This document shows positions 54,278-64,000 of a DNA stretch of 64,000 bases, piece after piece. The DNA comes from Kushneria pakistanensis. Its GTDB lineage: Bacteria > Pseudomonadota > Gammaproteobacteria > Pseudomonadales > Halomonadaceae. Position 1 is the stretch's first letter. The number at the start of each line of letters is the position of its first letter. Made by a program: the position numbers and the translations under genes. The stretch covers positions 62,001 to 126,000 of the forward strand of contig NZ_BMZM01000004.1 in NCBI RefSeq assembly GCF_014652795.1. The letters are read 5' to 3'. The notes under the pieces are model-generated. The model saw nothing but the letters and a program-made list of their open reading frames with translations, made no database searches and had not been told where the DNA came from.

Positions 54278-54573
54278 GAATTTCTCCTTGTCTGACGCGC
54301 AGTTGCGACCGACATCCATTGTTGTATTCACCTGACGGTTCACATACGACGCCAGGGCATTGATTGATTCAGGGCAATAAAACGGATTACTCCAGGATAG
54401 CTGAAAAGCACCTCGACTGTCATGGCCGCAAAGCGTGGTCGCTGGGCTGTCTTCAGCGCGCAGTGAGGAGGCGTCCTTGCGTTTTGGCTGGCGCCACCGG
54501 GTCTGGATTGCCAGACTCAGTGCAGATAATAGGACAGCCGGGTCACATCGACCTGAACGCACAGGAGGCAACA
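54278..54573. promoter_or_regulatory. Divergent crtE / SDR intergenic region
   Basis: 296 bases that must hold both the crt operon promoter and that of the short-chain dehydrogenase. The tandem TTGATTGATT at 54360-54369 could be a -35 for the rightward gene. I see no clear palindrome to name a regulator. Confidence 0.4.
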
Positions 54574-55272
54574 ATGGCCAACCCAACGCTTTTGATTACA
54601 GGTGCATCGACCGGCATCGGTGAGGCCAGCGCGCGTCACGCAGCCCAGGCCGGCTATAACGTGGCACTGGCCGCGCGCAGTACCCAGCGACTGGAAACCT
54701 TGGCACAAACGCTTGAAAGCGAATATGGCGTACGCGCGGCAGCCTTCACCTGCAATGTGCAGTCCTGGGAGGCGCAGGAGCAGCTGGTGGCGTCGGTCGT
54801 TGAGCATTTTGGCAGCCTGGACGCGGTCTTTGCCAATGCCGGGCGTGGTCTTGAAGGGCGTGGCTATGGCGGCAGCGACCCGGAAGAGTGGCGCGAGGTG
54901 CTTCTGACCAATGTGCTGGGGCCGGCCCTGACGGTGCGTGCGTCCATGGCCGAGCTTAAAAAGAGTCGGGGACACGTACTGATCACCGGTTCCGTTGCCG
55001 GGCGGCGGGTCATGCCGGGCTCCTTTTATGGCGCTACCAAAAGTGCCGTGCAGAGCATGGCCTATAACCTGCGCGAAGAGGTGAAGGGCAGTGGCATGCG
55101 GGTCACGCTGATCGAGCCGGGTGTGGTGGATACGCCCTTTTTCGATGAGCCACAGGAAGATGCGCTGACGCCGGACGATATTGCCCGCTCGGTGATTTTT
55201 GCGCTTACCCAGCCCAGACACGTGGAAGTGCATGATATGTGCATTCTGCCAACGCCACCCATTGAGGAGTGA
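54574..55272 (+). CDS. Short-chain dehydrogenase/reductase
   Basis: 232-residue classical SDR oxidoreductase. NAD(P) motif TLLITGASTGIGEASARH at the N-terminus, NAG-type motif VFANAGRGLEG, catalytic Ser in ITGSVAGRRVMPGS and YxxxK in FYGATKSAV. The ATG at 54574 has CAGGAGG eight bases upstream. Divergent from crtE and ended by its own terminator; nothing ties it firmly to carotenoids. Substrate unknown. Confidence 0.9.
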   Translation: MANPTLLITGASTGIGEASARHAAQAGYNVALAARSTQRLETLAQTLESEYGVRAAAFTCNVQSWEAQEQLVASVVEHFGSLDAVFANAGRGLEGRGYGGSDPEEWREVLLTNVLGPALTVRASMAELKKSRGHVLITGSVAGRRVMPGSFYGATKSAVQSMAYNLREEVKGSGMRVTLIEPGVVDTPFFDEPQEDALTPDDIARSVIFALTQPRHVEVHDMCILPTPPIEE

Positions 55273-55312
55273 GGCCGGGCGAAAACGTCGCGGTACCATA
55301 AGCCGTGTGACG

Positions 55313-55345
55313 AAAAAGGGGACGCCAACAGGCGCCCCCTTTTTT
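55313..55345. terminator. Bidirectional terminator, SDR / gatB
   Basis: Stem GGGGACGCC / GGCGCCCCC (one mismatch) with loop AACA, flanked by A5 and T6. It lies between the convergent SDR gene and gatB. Confidence 0.8.
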
Positions 55346-55372
55346 GATGTTGCCTGTGTTGCCACACCGTCT

Positions 55373-56827
55373 TCAGAGCAGGGCGTCGAGCTTTTCCTTG
55401 AGCATGGCGTTGACCTGCGGCGGGTTGGCCGTGCCACGTGAAGCCTTCATGACCTGGCCGACAAAGAAGCCGATCATCTTGCCGCGCTTGTCCTCGGTCG
55501 CTTCGCGGTACTGGGTGACCTGAACCGGATTGTCGGCGATGACCTGATCACACAGGGATTCGATTGCGCCGGTATCGGTGACCTGCTTGAGGCCGCGGGA
55601 TTCGATGATCTCGTCGGCCGTCTCGCCCCTGCATTCCCACAGATCAGCAAAGACCTGCTTGGCTGCCTTGCCGTTGATGGTGTCATCACTGATGCGCAGC
55701 AAAAGGCCGCCGAGCTGCTCGGCGTTGACCGGGCTCTGGGTAATATCGAGGCCGTCACGATTGAGGCGACCGAGCAGATCACCCTGTACCCAGTTGGCGG
55801 CCATCTTGGCATCGCCACAGAGCTTCTGAACCGCTTCAAAATATTCAGCCAGCGGGCGTGAGCCGGTCAGCACGTTCGCGTCGTAGGTCGAAAGCCCCAG
55901 TGATTCGACAAAGCGCTGACGCTTCTCACTGGGCAGCTCCGGCAGCAGCGAGCGCTGATGTTCGATGTAGGCCTCATCGAGCATCAGCGGCAGCAGATCG
56001 GGGCAGGGGAAGTAACGGTAATCGTTAGCTTCCTCCTTGGTGCGCATCGAGCGGGTCTCGTCCAGATCCGGATCGTAAAGACGCGTTTCCTGAACAATCT
56101 TGCCGCCTTCTTCAAGAATCTCGGCCTGACGCTCGATTTCAAACGCAATGGCGCGTTCGACAAAGCGGAAGGAGTTGACGTTCTTGATTTCGGCACGCGT
56201 ACCCAGCTTCTCCTGACCCTTCGGGCGCAGCGACACGTTGACGTCACAGCGCATCGAGCCTTCGGCCATGTTGCCATCGGATATCCCCAGATAGGTCACG
56301 ATGGCGTGAATGGCCTTGATGTACGCGGAAGCCTCTTCGGCACTGTGCATGTCGGGTTCGGAGACAATTTCCAGCAGCGGCGTACCGGCCCGGTTGAGGT
56401 CGATACCGGTCATGCCGCTGTAGTCCTCATGCAGCGACTTGCCGGCATCTTCTTCCATGTGCGCATGGTGAATGCGCACGGTCTTGATCGTGCCATCGCC
56501 AAGCGTGATGTCGACCTCGCCACGCCCGACCACGGGATGGGCCATCTGGCTGGTCTGATAGCCCTTGGGCAGATCCGGGTAGAAATAATTCTTGCGCTCA
56601 AAGACCGAGTATTCAGGGATCTCGGCATTGATGGCCAGGCCAAAACGTACCGCCATCGCAACGGCATTTTCGTTGAGTACCGGCAGCGTACCCGGCAGGG
56701 CCAGGTCGATACCGCAAGCCTGGGTATTGGGCTCGGCACCGAAGGCGGTTGAGGCACCGGAAAAGATTTTCGAGCAGGTCGAAAGCTGCACGTGGACTTC
56801 AAGCCCGATCACGGGTTCCCACTGCAT
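55373..56827 (-). CDS. gatB: Aspartyl/glutamyl-tRNA amidotransferase subunit B
   Basis: 484-residue tRNA-binding kinase subunit of GatCAB, which amidates Glu-tRNA(Gln) and/or Asp-tRNA(Asn). N-terminus [13 protein letters not shown] with [13 protein letters not shown], and the C-terminal YqeY-like tail [17 protein letters not shown] are characteristic. Five bases after gatA on the same strand. Confidence 0.97.
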   Translation of the reverse strand: MQWEPVIGLEVHVQLSTCSKIFSGASTAFGAEPNTQACGIDLALPGTLPVLNENAVAMAVRFGLAINAEIPEYSVFERKNYFYPDLPKGYQTSQMAHPVVGRGEVDITLGDGTIKTVRIHHAHMEEDAGKSLHEDYSGMTGIDLNRAGTPLLEIVSEPDMHSAEEASAYIKAIHAIVTYLGISDGNMAEGSMRCDVNVSLRPKGQEKLGTRAEIKNVNSFRFVERAIAFEIERQAEILEEGGKIVQETRLYDPDLDETRSMRTKEEANDYRYFPCPDLLPLMLDEAYIEHQRSLLPELPSEKRQRFVESLGLSTYDANVLTGSRPLAEYFEAVQKLCGDAKMAANWVQGDLLGRLNRDGLDITQSPVNAEQLGGLLLRISDDTINGKAAKQVFADLWECRGETADEIIESRGLKQVTDTGAIESLCDQVIADNPVQVTQYREATEDKRGKMIGFFVGQVMKASRGTANPPQVNAMLKEKLDALL

Positions 56828-56832
56828 GTTGA

Positions 56833-58284
56833 TTACTCCTTGATCTCGGGCCGGCGCTGATGCCAGTCCGTGGCCTGCTGATAGACATGCGCCACGTTAA
56901 GAAGATGAGCCTCACCGAAATGCGGCCCCAGAATCTGAAGCCCTACCGGGCGATTGTCGACCAGGCCGGCCGGCACGCTGATGCCCGGAATACCGGCCAG
57001 GTTGATGGCAATGGTGTAGATATCCTGCAGATACATCTGCACCGGGTCGGCCTTGGCGCCCAGCTCGAAGGCCGTGGTCGGCGCGGCTGGTCCCATGAGC
57101 ACATCCACGCGGCTGAAGGCATCGAGGAAGTCCTGACGGATCAGGCGGCGGACCTGCTGCGCCTTGCGGTAGTAGGCATCAAAAAAGCCTTCGGAAAGGG
57201 TATGCGTACCGATCAGGATGCGGCGCTTGACCTCATCGCCAAAGCCTTCGGCGCGGGTGCGCTTGTAGAGATCCTCCAGATCGGCGGGATCATCACAGCG
57301 ATGGCCAAAGCGCACGCCGTCATAGCGTGACAGGTTGGAAGACGCTTCGGCCGGCGCGATGACGTAGTACGCCGGAATCGCCATGCTGGTGTGCGGCAGG
57401 CTGACATCAATGACCTGGGCGCCAAGAGATTCATAGACCCGAACGGCCTCGCGCACCGCTGTTTCGACCTCGGGAGACAGGCCGTCACCGAAATACTCCA
57501 CCGGCAGGCCGATCTTGAGGCCGTTGAGTGGCTTGTCCAGCCCCTGGGTGTAGTCGGGCACGTTGCGTGCAACGCTGGTGGAGTCACGCGCGTCGTGGCC
57601 GGCCATGACGTTCATGAGCATCGCGCAGTCTTCTGCCGTGCGGGCCATGGGGCCTGCCTGATCAAGGCTTGAGGCGTAGGCGATCATGCCGTAGCGCGAC
57701 ACGCGCCCATAGGTGGGCTTGAGCCCGGTAATGCCGCAAAAGGCAGCCGGCTGGCGGATTGAACCACCGGTATCGGTTCCCAGCGCAGCGGGGACCAGTC
57801 CGGCGGCGACGGCGGCTGCACTGCCACCCGAGGAGCCTCCGGGGACCAGTGTCGGGTTCCAGGGATTTTTAACCGGGCCGTAGTAGCTGTTTTCGTTGGA
57901 AGAGCCCATGGCGAACTCATCCATGTTGGTCTTGCCAAGGCTGACCGTGCCGGCGTGGCGGAGTTTTTCCACCACGGTGGCGTTGTAGGGGGCGATGAAG
58001 TTGTCCAGCATCTTCGAGCCGGCACTGGTACGCACGCCCTCGGTGCAGAAAATGTCCTTGTAGGCCAGCGGCAGGCCGCTGAGGATACCTGCCTCACCCT
58101 TGTGGCGCAGGGTATCGGCGGCATCGGCATCCTTGAGGGCCTGCTCATCGGTGACGGTGATAAAGCTGTTGATGGCCGGATCGTGTTTCTTGACGCGCTC
58201 AAGCAGCGAGGACGTCAGCTCACGACTGGAAAAGTCACCGGCAGCCAGGCCGCGGGCCAGTTCGGCAAGTGTCTTGTCATGCAT
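56833..58284 (-). CDS. gatA: Aspartyl/glutamyl-tRNA amidotransferase subunit A
   Basis: 483-residue amidase subunit that releases ammonia from glutamine for GatB. The Ser-cisSer-Lys triad is visible: Lys in [18 protein letters not shown], the serines in [17 protein letters not shown] and [16 protein letters not shown]. Follows gatC after 87 bases. Confidence 0.97.
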   Translation of the reverse strand: MHDKTLAELARGLAAGDFSSRELTSSLLERVKKHDPAINSFITVTDEQALKDADAADTLRHKGEAGILSGLPLAYKDIFCTEGVRTSAGSKMLDNFIAPYNATVVEKLRHAGTVSLGKTNMDEFAMGSSNENSYYGPVKNPWNPTLVPGGSSGGSAAAVAAGLVPAALGTDTGGSIRQPAAFCGITGLKPTYGRVSRYGMIAYASSLDQAGPMARTAEDCAMLMNVMAGHDARDSTSVARNVPDYTQGLDKPLNGLKIGLPVEYFGDGLSPEVETAVREAVRVYESLGAQVIDVSLPHTSMAIPAYYVIAPAEASSNLSRYDGVRFGHRCDDPADLEDLYKRTRAEGFGDEVKRRILIGTHTLSEGFFDAYYRKAQQVRRLIRQDFLDAFSRVDVLMGPAAPTTAFELGAKADPVQMYLQDIYTIAINLAGIPGISVPAGLVDNRPVGLQILGPHFGEAHLLNVAHVYQQATDWHQRRPEIKE

Positions 58285-58371
58285 GGGGGCTTGTTACTCC
58301 TTGGCTGCCCTGAGTCCGGGCAGCGTCTCTGATCTGTCGCGTGTCATGCGGCTCGAGCTTTCTTTTGTCGA

Positions 58372-58659
58372 TTACTCGACCACGCGCGGCACCAGGTAAA
58401 GACCGTCTGCCGTGGCAGGCGCAATCTGCTGGAAGGTGTCGCGACGGTCGGGCTCGATCGCTTCGTCGGCGCGCAGGGGCTGGGTGGCGTCCAGCGGATG
58501 GGATAGTGGCGCCACGCCCTGGGTGTCGATCTCGGAAAGCCGATCCACCATCTCGAGAATGCGAGACAGATCATCGACATAGCGTTCGGCCTGGGCATCA
58601 CTGACGCCCAGACGAGCCAGATGCGCAGCGCGCAGAACATTGGCGTGTTCAATAGCCAT
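58372..58659 (-). CDS. gatC: Aspartyl/glutamyl-tRNA amidotransferase subunit C
   Basis: 95-residue stabilising subunit of GatCAB. Typical N-terminal VLRAAHLARLGVSDAQAERY, the central MVDRLSEIDTQGVAPLSHP, and the C-terminal LYLVPRVVE. ATG at 58659 gives the family length; the frame is open to 58851 but that is untypical. First of gatCAB, divergent from mreB. Confidence 0.94.
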   Translation of the reverse strand: MAIEHANVLRAAHLARLGVSDAQAERYVDDLSRILEMVDRLSEIDTQGVAPLSHPLDATQPLRADEAIEPDRRDTFQQIAPATADGLYLVPRVVE

Positions 58660-58872
58660 GGCGGTTCTACCTTTGAACGATGCAAGGTTTGATTGCAGGG
58701 GAGTGGACGCTCGACTTTTGATCGGCTGCATAAAACCAACAAAAAGAAGGGAGGCCACATTGTAGGAAGAAGGTATCATAAGCGGCGGGTGCATGGCAGG
58801 CGGGCTGCTTGCCGCATCATGACGGCGATGATACCGTTTGCATCCGCACAAGTTCCGGTCTGGCCCAGGTGA

Positions 58873-59919
<1,047 letters not shown>

Positions 59920-59976
59920 TGTCAGCGGCAGCCGGCGCCTTGCGTCGGCTGCAGACAGTTCGCGGGAGGAAGGCCT

Positions 59977-60888
59977 ATCAAACCGCTTTTTTCGCACGGT
60001 CCCATTCCCGGTTACCGAATGATCCTGTGCGTCATTCTGGCGTCTTTTCTGATGTTTGCCGACCAGCGCATGAGCTGGATGGAAGACGTGCGCGCGCAGG
60101 TATCGACCGTGGTGGCGCCGGTGCAGTGGGTTGTCAGCCTGCCGGCGCGAGGCCTGAGTCTGGCCTCTCTGGCGCTGAGCGATCAGACGCGGCTGGTCAA
60201 TGAAAATCGCCAGCTTCGCGAGCGGCTTTTGACGCTATCGCAGCGCGTACAGCGCATGGCCAGTCTTGCCGAAGACAACACCCGCCTTCGAGAGCTTTTG
60301 AAGGCCGCGCCGCGTCAGGAGATTCCCTGGATTACGGCAGGGCTTCTAACGCTGGACAATAACCCCTTCCTGCAGCAGATGATCATCGATCGCGGCCAGC
60401 AAAGCGGTGTCTACAGCGGCCAGCCGGTGGTGGATTCGGCCGGACTTGTCGGTCAGGTCATTTCGGTGTCGCGTTATTCAAGCCGTGTGCTGCTGATTAC
60501 CGATGCCAGCCATTCAGTGCCCGTACAGATCAATCGCAATGGCCTGCGCTTCATTGCCCGCGGTGCGGGTCAATCCAATCGACTGACGCTGGACAACGTG
60601 CCCAACAATACCGATATCCGTGAAGGCGATCTGCTGGTGACCTCCGGGCTGACCGGGCGTTTCCCCGAAGGTTATCCGGTCGCCCGGGTCAGTCGTATCG
60701 TGCGCAATGCGGGTACGCCGTTTGCCACAGTGGAAGTGCTGCCCATCGCGCAGCTTGATCGCAGTCGCAACTTTCTACTGCTCTTTACCCATGACAGCCT
60801 CAAGCCCAGAAGTCACCGCCTGAGTCAGGAGGCAGTGGATGCCGCGCTGCAGGTAGCACGTCCTGGCCGCAAGGAGGACCGTCAATGA
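59977..60888 (+). CDS. mreC: Rod-shape-determining protein MreC (probable ATC start)
   Basis: Inner-membrane, periplasmic coiled-coil protein linking MreB to the wall-building complex. From the ATG at 60019 it has 289 residues beginning inside the membrane segment (ILCVILASFLMFA). The frame upstream to 59920 is open with no ATG, GTG, TTG or CTG. An ATC at 59977 has GGGAGGAAGG seven bases before it and adds IKPLFSHGPIPGYR, the N-terminal cytoplasmic pattern MreC proteins normally show, while the ATG at 60019 has no ribosome site. I therefore favour ATC (303 aa). The coiled coil (QTRLVNENRQLRERLLTLSQ) and beta domain are normal. Overlaps mreD by 4 bases. Confidence 0.85.
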   Translation: MKPLFSHGPIPGYRMILCVILASFLMFADQRMSWMEDVRAQVSTVVAPVQWVVSLPARGLSLASLALSDQTRLVNENRQLRERLLTLSQRVQRMASLAEDNTRLRELLKAAPRQEIPWITAGLLTLDNNPFLQQMIIDRGQQSGVYSGQPVVDSAGLVGQVISVSRYSSRVLLITDASHSVPVQINRNGLRFIARGAGQSNRLTLDNVPNNTDIREGDLLVTSGLTGRFPEGYPVARVSRIVRNAGTPFATVEVLPIAQLDRSRNFLLLFTHDSLKPRSHRLSQEAVDAALQVARPGRKEDRQ

Positions 60889-61361
60889 GAGGCTATTCCG
60901 CGGTCATTCCACTTTCCTTTTTGTGTGCGCTGATACTGCAGGTCATGCCCCTGCCGGAAGAGTGGCTCCTGTGGCGGCCCAACTGGGCAGGTCTGGTGCT
61001 GATCTACTGGTGCATCATTACGCCGTATCGGGTGGGGGTCTTTCATGGCTTTTTGATCGGCATACTGCTGGATCTTCTCCAGGGGACTCCGCTGGGAGAA
61101 AATGCACTGTTGTATGCCGCCATCGCCTTTCTGACCCTGTTGCTCTACCAGCGCATGCGTATCTACGCGCTCTGGCGTCAGGCCATGCTGGTCACGATCG
61201 TGCTGGCGCTGATGCAGCTGTTCGAACAATGGCTGCGAACCCTGTTGCTGGGCGCTCCGCTGCATCTCGAGTTTGTCTATGCCGCACTTCTGGGTGGCAT
61301 ACTGTGGCCCTGGCTGTTTACCCTGATGCAGATCGTACGTCGACGCTTTGCCTCCTTTTGA
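60885..61361 (+). CDS. mreD: Rod-shape-determining protein MreD
   Basis: 158-residue inner-membrane protein with about five hydrophobic segments (first: VIPLSFLCALILQVMPL) and FHGFLIGILLDLLQGTPLGE, the conserved MreD core. ATGA overlap with mreC. Confidence 0.95.
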   Translation: MRGYSAVIPLSFLCALILQVMPLPEEWLLWRPNWAGLVLIYWCIITPYRVGVFHGFLIGILLDLLQGTPLGENALLYAAIAFLTLLLYQRMRIYALWRQAMLVTIVLALMQLFEQWLRTLLLGAPLHLEFVYAALLGGILWPWLFTLMQIVRRRFASF

Positions 61362-61439
61362 TTCGCCGTCGGCTGGTGTCAGAGCCCGTCACCCCTGGTG
61401 GATCAGGGCGCTTTTGCAGCCCCTTTTTTCGGATATCCC

Positions 61440-62030
61440 ATGCGCATGTCATCGCCTGATCTGATTCTTGCCTCGGCGTCTCCCCGGCGCCTTGAGCTGC
61501 TGGCTACCATCGGTGTGGCGGCACGTGCCTGCCCGGTGGATATCGATGAGACGCCCCGTCCCGATGAGCCGGCATGCGACTATGTCCTGCGCCTGGCGCG
61601 GGAAAAGGCGCTGGCCGGACGAGAAGCCAGTGCCACGCCTCTACCGGTGCTGGGCGGTGATACGGCACTGTCACTGGATGGGCGGATTCTGGGCAAGCCG
61701 GACAGTGATGAGCAGGCCCGGGCATGGCTTCGCGACTTCTCGGGGCGCTCGCATCAGGTGATCAGTGCCGTGGCGATCAGCGGTCCGTCCGGGCTTCTGG
61801 ACGCCTGCGTGATCAGTGATGTTCATTTTCGCTTGATGGAAGAAACGGAAATCAACGCCTATGTTGCCAGCGGTGAAGGCCGCGACAAGGCCGGCAGTTA
61901 TGCCCTGCAGGGGCGTGCGGCCATGTTTGTCTCGCGCATCGAGGGAAGCTGGTCGGCCATTGTCGGGCTGCCGCTGTGTGAAACGGCGCAGCTGCTTTCC
62001 CGCCAGGGAGTCACGCCGTGGCTGGCCTGA
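61440..62030 (+). CDS. maf: Maf-like nucleotide pyrophosphatase (YhdE type)
   Basis: 196-residue nucleoside-triphosphate pyrophosphatase; the YhdE subgroup hydrolyses dTTP, UTP and modified pyrimidine nucleotides. N-terminal ILASASPRRLELLATIG and central VLGGDTALSLDGRILGKP are the catalytic motifs. ATG at 61440 or 61446 are both possible. It sits between mreD and rng, the standard place for yhdE. Confidence 0.93.
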   Translation: MRMSSPDLILASASPRRLELLATIGVAARACPVDIDETPRPDEPACDYVLRLAREKALAGREASATPLPVLGGDTALSLDGRILGKPDSDEQARAWLRDFSGRSHQVISAVAISGPSGLLDACVISDVHFRLMEETEINAYVASGEGRDKAGSYALQGRAAMFVSRIEGSWSAIVGLPLCETAQLLSRQGVTPWLA

Positions 62031-62055
62031 AATGCACTGAAGAAGGGAGGGCGTC

Positions 62056-63516
62056 ATGAGCGGTGAAATCCTGATCAACATGACGCCCATGGAAACCCGC
62101 GTCGCGGTGGTCGAAAACGGCGTGCTGCAGGAGGCCTGGATCGAACGTGACCAGCGTCGGGGCATTGTCAGCAATATCTACATGGGCAAGGTCGTGCGCG
62201 TGCTGCCGGGCATGCAGGCTGCCTTTGTCGATATTGGGCAGGCCCGCACTGCCTTTATCCATGCCCAGGAATTGATGCCGGCCGGACATTCCGGGCAGGA
62301 GGCGGCGCCGATTCGCTCGCTGGTCCACGAAGGGCAAACGCTGGTGGTCCAGGTCATCAAGGACCCGCTGGGCTCCAAGGGCGCCCGGTTGACGACCCAG
62401 CTTTCCATTCCTTCGCGCTATCTGGTCTACATGCCAGGCGCTGCCTATACCGGTGTCTCCCAGCGTATCGAGGATGAAGCAGAGCGCGAGCGTCTTCGCG
62501 ACATGGTCAACGCCCAGGCCAGTGCCCGCGACGGACTGGTCGGTGGCTTTATCATTCGTACGGCCGCCGAAGGGGTCGATGAACCTTCACTGGCAGCAGA
62601 TATGCAGTTTCTGCTCAGACTGTGGCGCAAGATCGAGGTTTCCCGGCGCGAAACCCGGGCTCCGGCCGTGCTTTATGAGGATCTGGCGCTACCGACCCGC
62701 ACGTTGCGCGATGTCATGCGCGAGGGCATCGAGCGCATTCGCATCGACTCAAGGGAAAACCACGACCGGCTGTGTGAGTTTGCCCGGGAGCTGATGCCGG
62801 CGCTGGAATCGCGGATCGAGTACTACCCGGGGGAGCGTCCGATCTTTGATCTTTTCTCGGTCGAGGATGAGCTGCAACGGGCGCTGGAGCGGCGCGCCGA
62901 TCTCAAGTCCGGCGGGTATCTGATCATTGATCAGACCGAGGCCATGACCACCATCGACGTCAATACCGGCGCCTTTGTGGGTCATCGCAATCTCGAAGAG
63001 ACCATTTTCAAGACCAATCTCGAAGCGGCTACGGCCATTGCCCGACAGCTTCGCCTGCGTAACCTGGGCGGCATCATCATTATCGATTTCATCGATATGC
63101 TCGATAGCGAGCATCAGCGTCAGGTGCTGCGGGTACTTGAAAAGGCGCTGGAGCGCGATTATGCCCGTACCCGGCTGTCAGGGGTGACCGAGCTGGGCCT
63201 GGTGCAGATGACGCGCAAGCGGACCCGTGAGAGCCTGGAACATGTGCTGTGCGAGGCGTGTCCTGTCTGCAAGGGGCGCGGCACTCTCAAGACACCGGAA
63301 ACCGTCTGTTATGAAATCTTTCGCGAAATCATGCGTGAAGAGCGTGCCTATTCCCCTGATACCTATCTGGTCATGGCGGCGCAGAGCGTGGTGGACCGAC
63401 TGCATGAAGAGGAATCAACGGCGGTGGCTGATCTGGAGAGCTTTATCGGCAAGACCATCCGCTTCCAGGTGGAACAGCACTATTGTCAGGAGCAGTACGA
63501 CATCGTACTGATGTGA
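62056..63516 (+). CDS. rng: Ribonuclease G
   Basis: 486-residue endoribonuclease that matures 16S rRNA 5' ends and trims mRNAs. An S1 domain (about residues 35-125, GIVSNIYMGKVVRVLPGMQA) is followed by the DNase I-like catalytic part with TTIDVNTGAFVG and IIIIDFIDM (metal-binding aspartates) and the zinc-link CEACPVCKGRG. It lacks the long C-terminal scaffold of RNase E. ATG at 62056 has GGGAGGG upstream. Two bases separate its stop from the next gene. Confidence 0.97.
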   Translation: MSGEILINMTPMETRVAVVENGVLQEAWIERDQRRGIVSNIYMGKVVRVLPGMQAAFVDIGQARTAFIHAQELMPAGHSGQEAAPIRSLVHEGQTLVVQVIKDPLGSKGARLTTQLSIPSRYLVYMPGAAYTGVSQRIEDEAERERLRDMVNAQASARDGLVGGFIIRTAAEGVDEPSLAADMQFLLRLWRKIEVSRRETRAPAVLYEDLALPTRTLRDVMREGIERIRIDSRENHDRLCEFARELMPALESRIEYYPGERPIFDLFSVEDELQRALERRADLKSGGYLIIDQTEAMTTIDVNTGAFVGHRNLEETIFKTNLEAATAIARQLRLRNLGGIIIIDFIDMLDSEHQRQVLRVLEKALERDYARTRLSGVTELGLVQMTRKRTRESLEHVLCEACPVCKGRGTLKTPETVCYEIFREIMREERAYSPDTYLVMAAQSVVDRLHEEESTAVADLESFIGKTIRFQVEQHYCQEQYDIVLM

Positions 63517-63518
63517 TC

Positions 63519-64000
63519 ATGTCCCCGCTGCGAATCCTGATGCGCTGGCTACTGACATTGATGGCGATTGTCCTGCTGCTGCTGGCAGTGGTGACAACTT
63601 CGCTGCGCCTGGGCGTGCTTAACCAGCCGACCCTGCAGCAGCATGTGCTCGAAATGCTGGATCTGCCATCCCGATACCACGTGCGCTGGCAGGACCTGCG
63701 CATCGACCTGGAAGGGCGAGAGCTGGTGGTGGCACTGCACAATCTTGCCCTTGATGGCGATGAGGGAACCCGCTCGCTGGTCTCGCTGGGCGCCTTTGAA
63801 GCTCACCTTGACCTTGCTGATCTGCTGACCGGGCAGGCGCTGACGCTTTCCTCATTTCAGGCCCGTGATGCCACAATTGATCTTTACGAAACCGCCCCGG
63901 GTCAATGGGGGTGGGGGCCAGAGACGCAGGATGACGACGACGAGGCCTTCGAAATCACGCCCGAGCGCCTGACGGCATGGGTCCAGACGCTGATGCGACA
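63519..64000 (+). CDS. yhdP: YhdP-family AsmA-like protein (3' part beyond window)
   Basis: First 160 codons of a large protein; the family is about 1250 residues. N-terminal membrane anchor (RWLLTLMAIVLLLLAVVTTSL) then a mostly beta periplasmic region (YHVRWQDLRIDLEGRELVV). YhdP proteins bridge the envelope and move phospholipids to the outer membrane in E. coli. Placement directly after rng, 2 bases from its stop, is the usual context. The acidic stretch DDDDEAFE is a local peculiarity. Confidence 0.85.
   Translation, partial: MSPLRILMRWLLTLMAIVLLLLAVVTTSLRLGVLNQPTLQQHVLEMLDLPSRYHVRWQDLRIDLEGRELVVALHNLALDGDEGTRSLVSLGAFEAHLDLADLLTGQALTLSSFQARDATIDLYETAPGQWGWGPETQDDDDEAFEITPERLTAWVQTLMR

Overview
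This window looks like chromosome from a member of the Halomonadaceae (Gammaproteobacteria), and the complete crtE-crtI-crtB-crtY carotenoid operon makes a pigmented Kushneria-like halophile the best guess. Supporting this are the betIBA genes for glycine betaine synthesis from choline and a core gene order typical of gammaproteobacteria (lolB-ispE-tRNA-Gln-prs-rplY-pth-ychF, hemA-prfA-prmC, gatCAB, mreBCD-maf-rng-yhdP). The genus call is inference from gene content. Core genes are GC-rich, whereas positions 3945-4715 and much of 32300-38900 are visibly richer in A+T.

Layout. 1-3500 holds betA (cut by the window edge), betB and betI, read leftward, with a palindromic candidate BetI operator. 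3587-3944 holds tRNA-Met and two tRNA-Asn. An AT-rich stretch with one small unknown gene follows, then prc, apeB and a second identical tRNA-Met in inverted orientation. 8615-16711 is a leftward housekeeping block: ychF, an EamA transporter, pth, rplY, prs, tRNA-Gln, ispE, lolB and a TPR protein. Divergent from it is hemA-prfA-prmC-moeB (16954-20964).

21149-38703 is the notable accessory region, a contact-dependent inhibition / two-partner secretion island. It has cdiB, a 3119-residue cdiA with a ParB-like C-terminal toxin, and a SUKH-like immunity gene. Behind these lie a KptA RNA 2'-phosphotransferase, a UvrD helicase remnant and three further toxin/immunity cassettes without their own secretion domain: an unrecognised toxin with an unrecognised immunity gene; a toxin tail with a DUF596 immunity gene; and a CdiA fragment ending in a lipase-like domain (GHSLG) followed by a lipoprotein. 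Two of the cassettes begin with long direct repeats of cdiA, which suits a store of replacement toxin tips that recombine into cdiA. The lipase plus lipoprotein pair is the strongest candidate for an undescribed system.

39000-49712 is a polyamine uptake and gamma-glutamylation cluster: two PuuB-type oxidases, an ABC importer with two PotF-type binding proteins, and two PuuA-type ligases. 49820-54277 is the four-gene carotenoid operon, whose expected end product is beta-carotene, with a divergent short-chain dehydrogenase. 55373-58659 is gatCAB for tRNA-dependent amidation. 58882-64000 is the cell-shape cluster mreB-mreC-mreD followed by maf, rng and the start of yhdP; mreC appears to use a non-standard ATC start codon.
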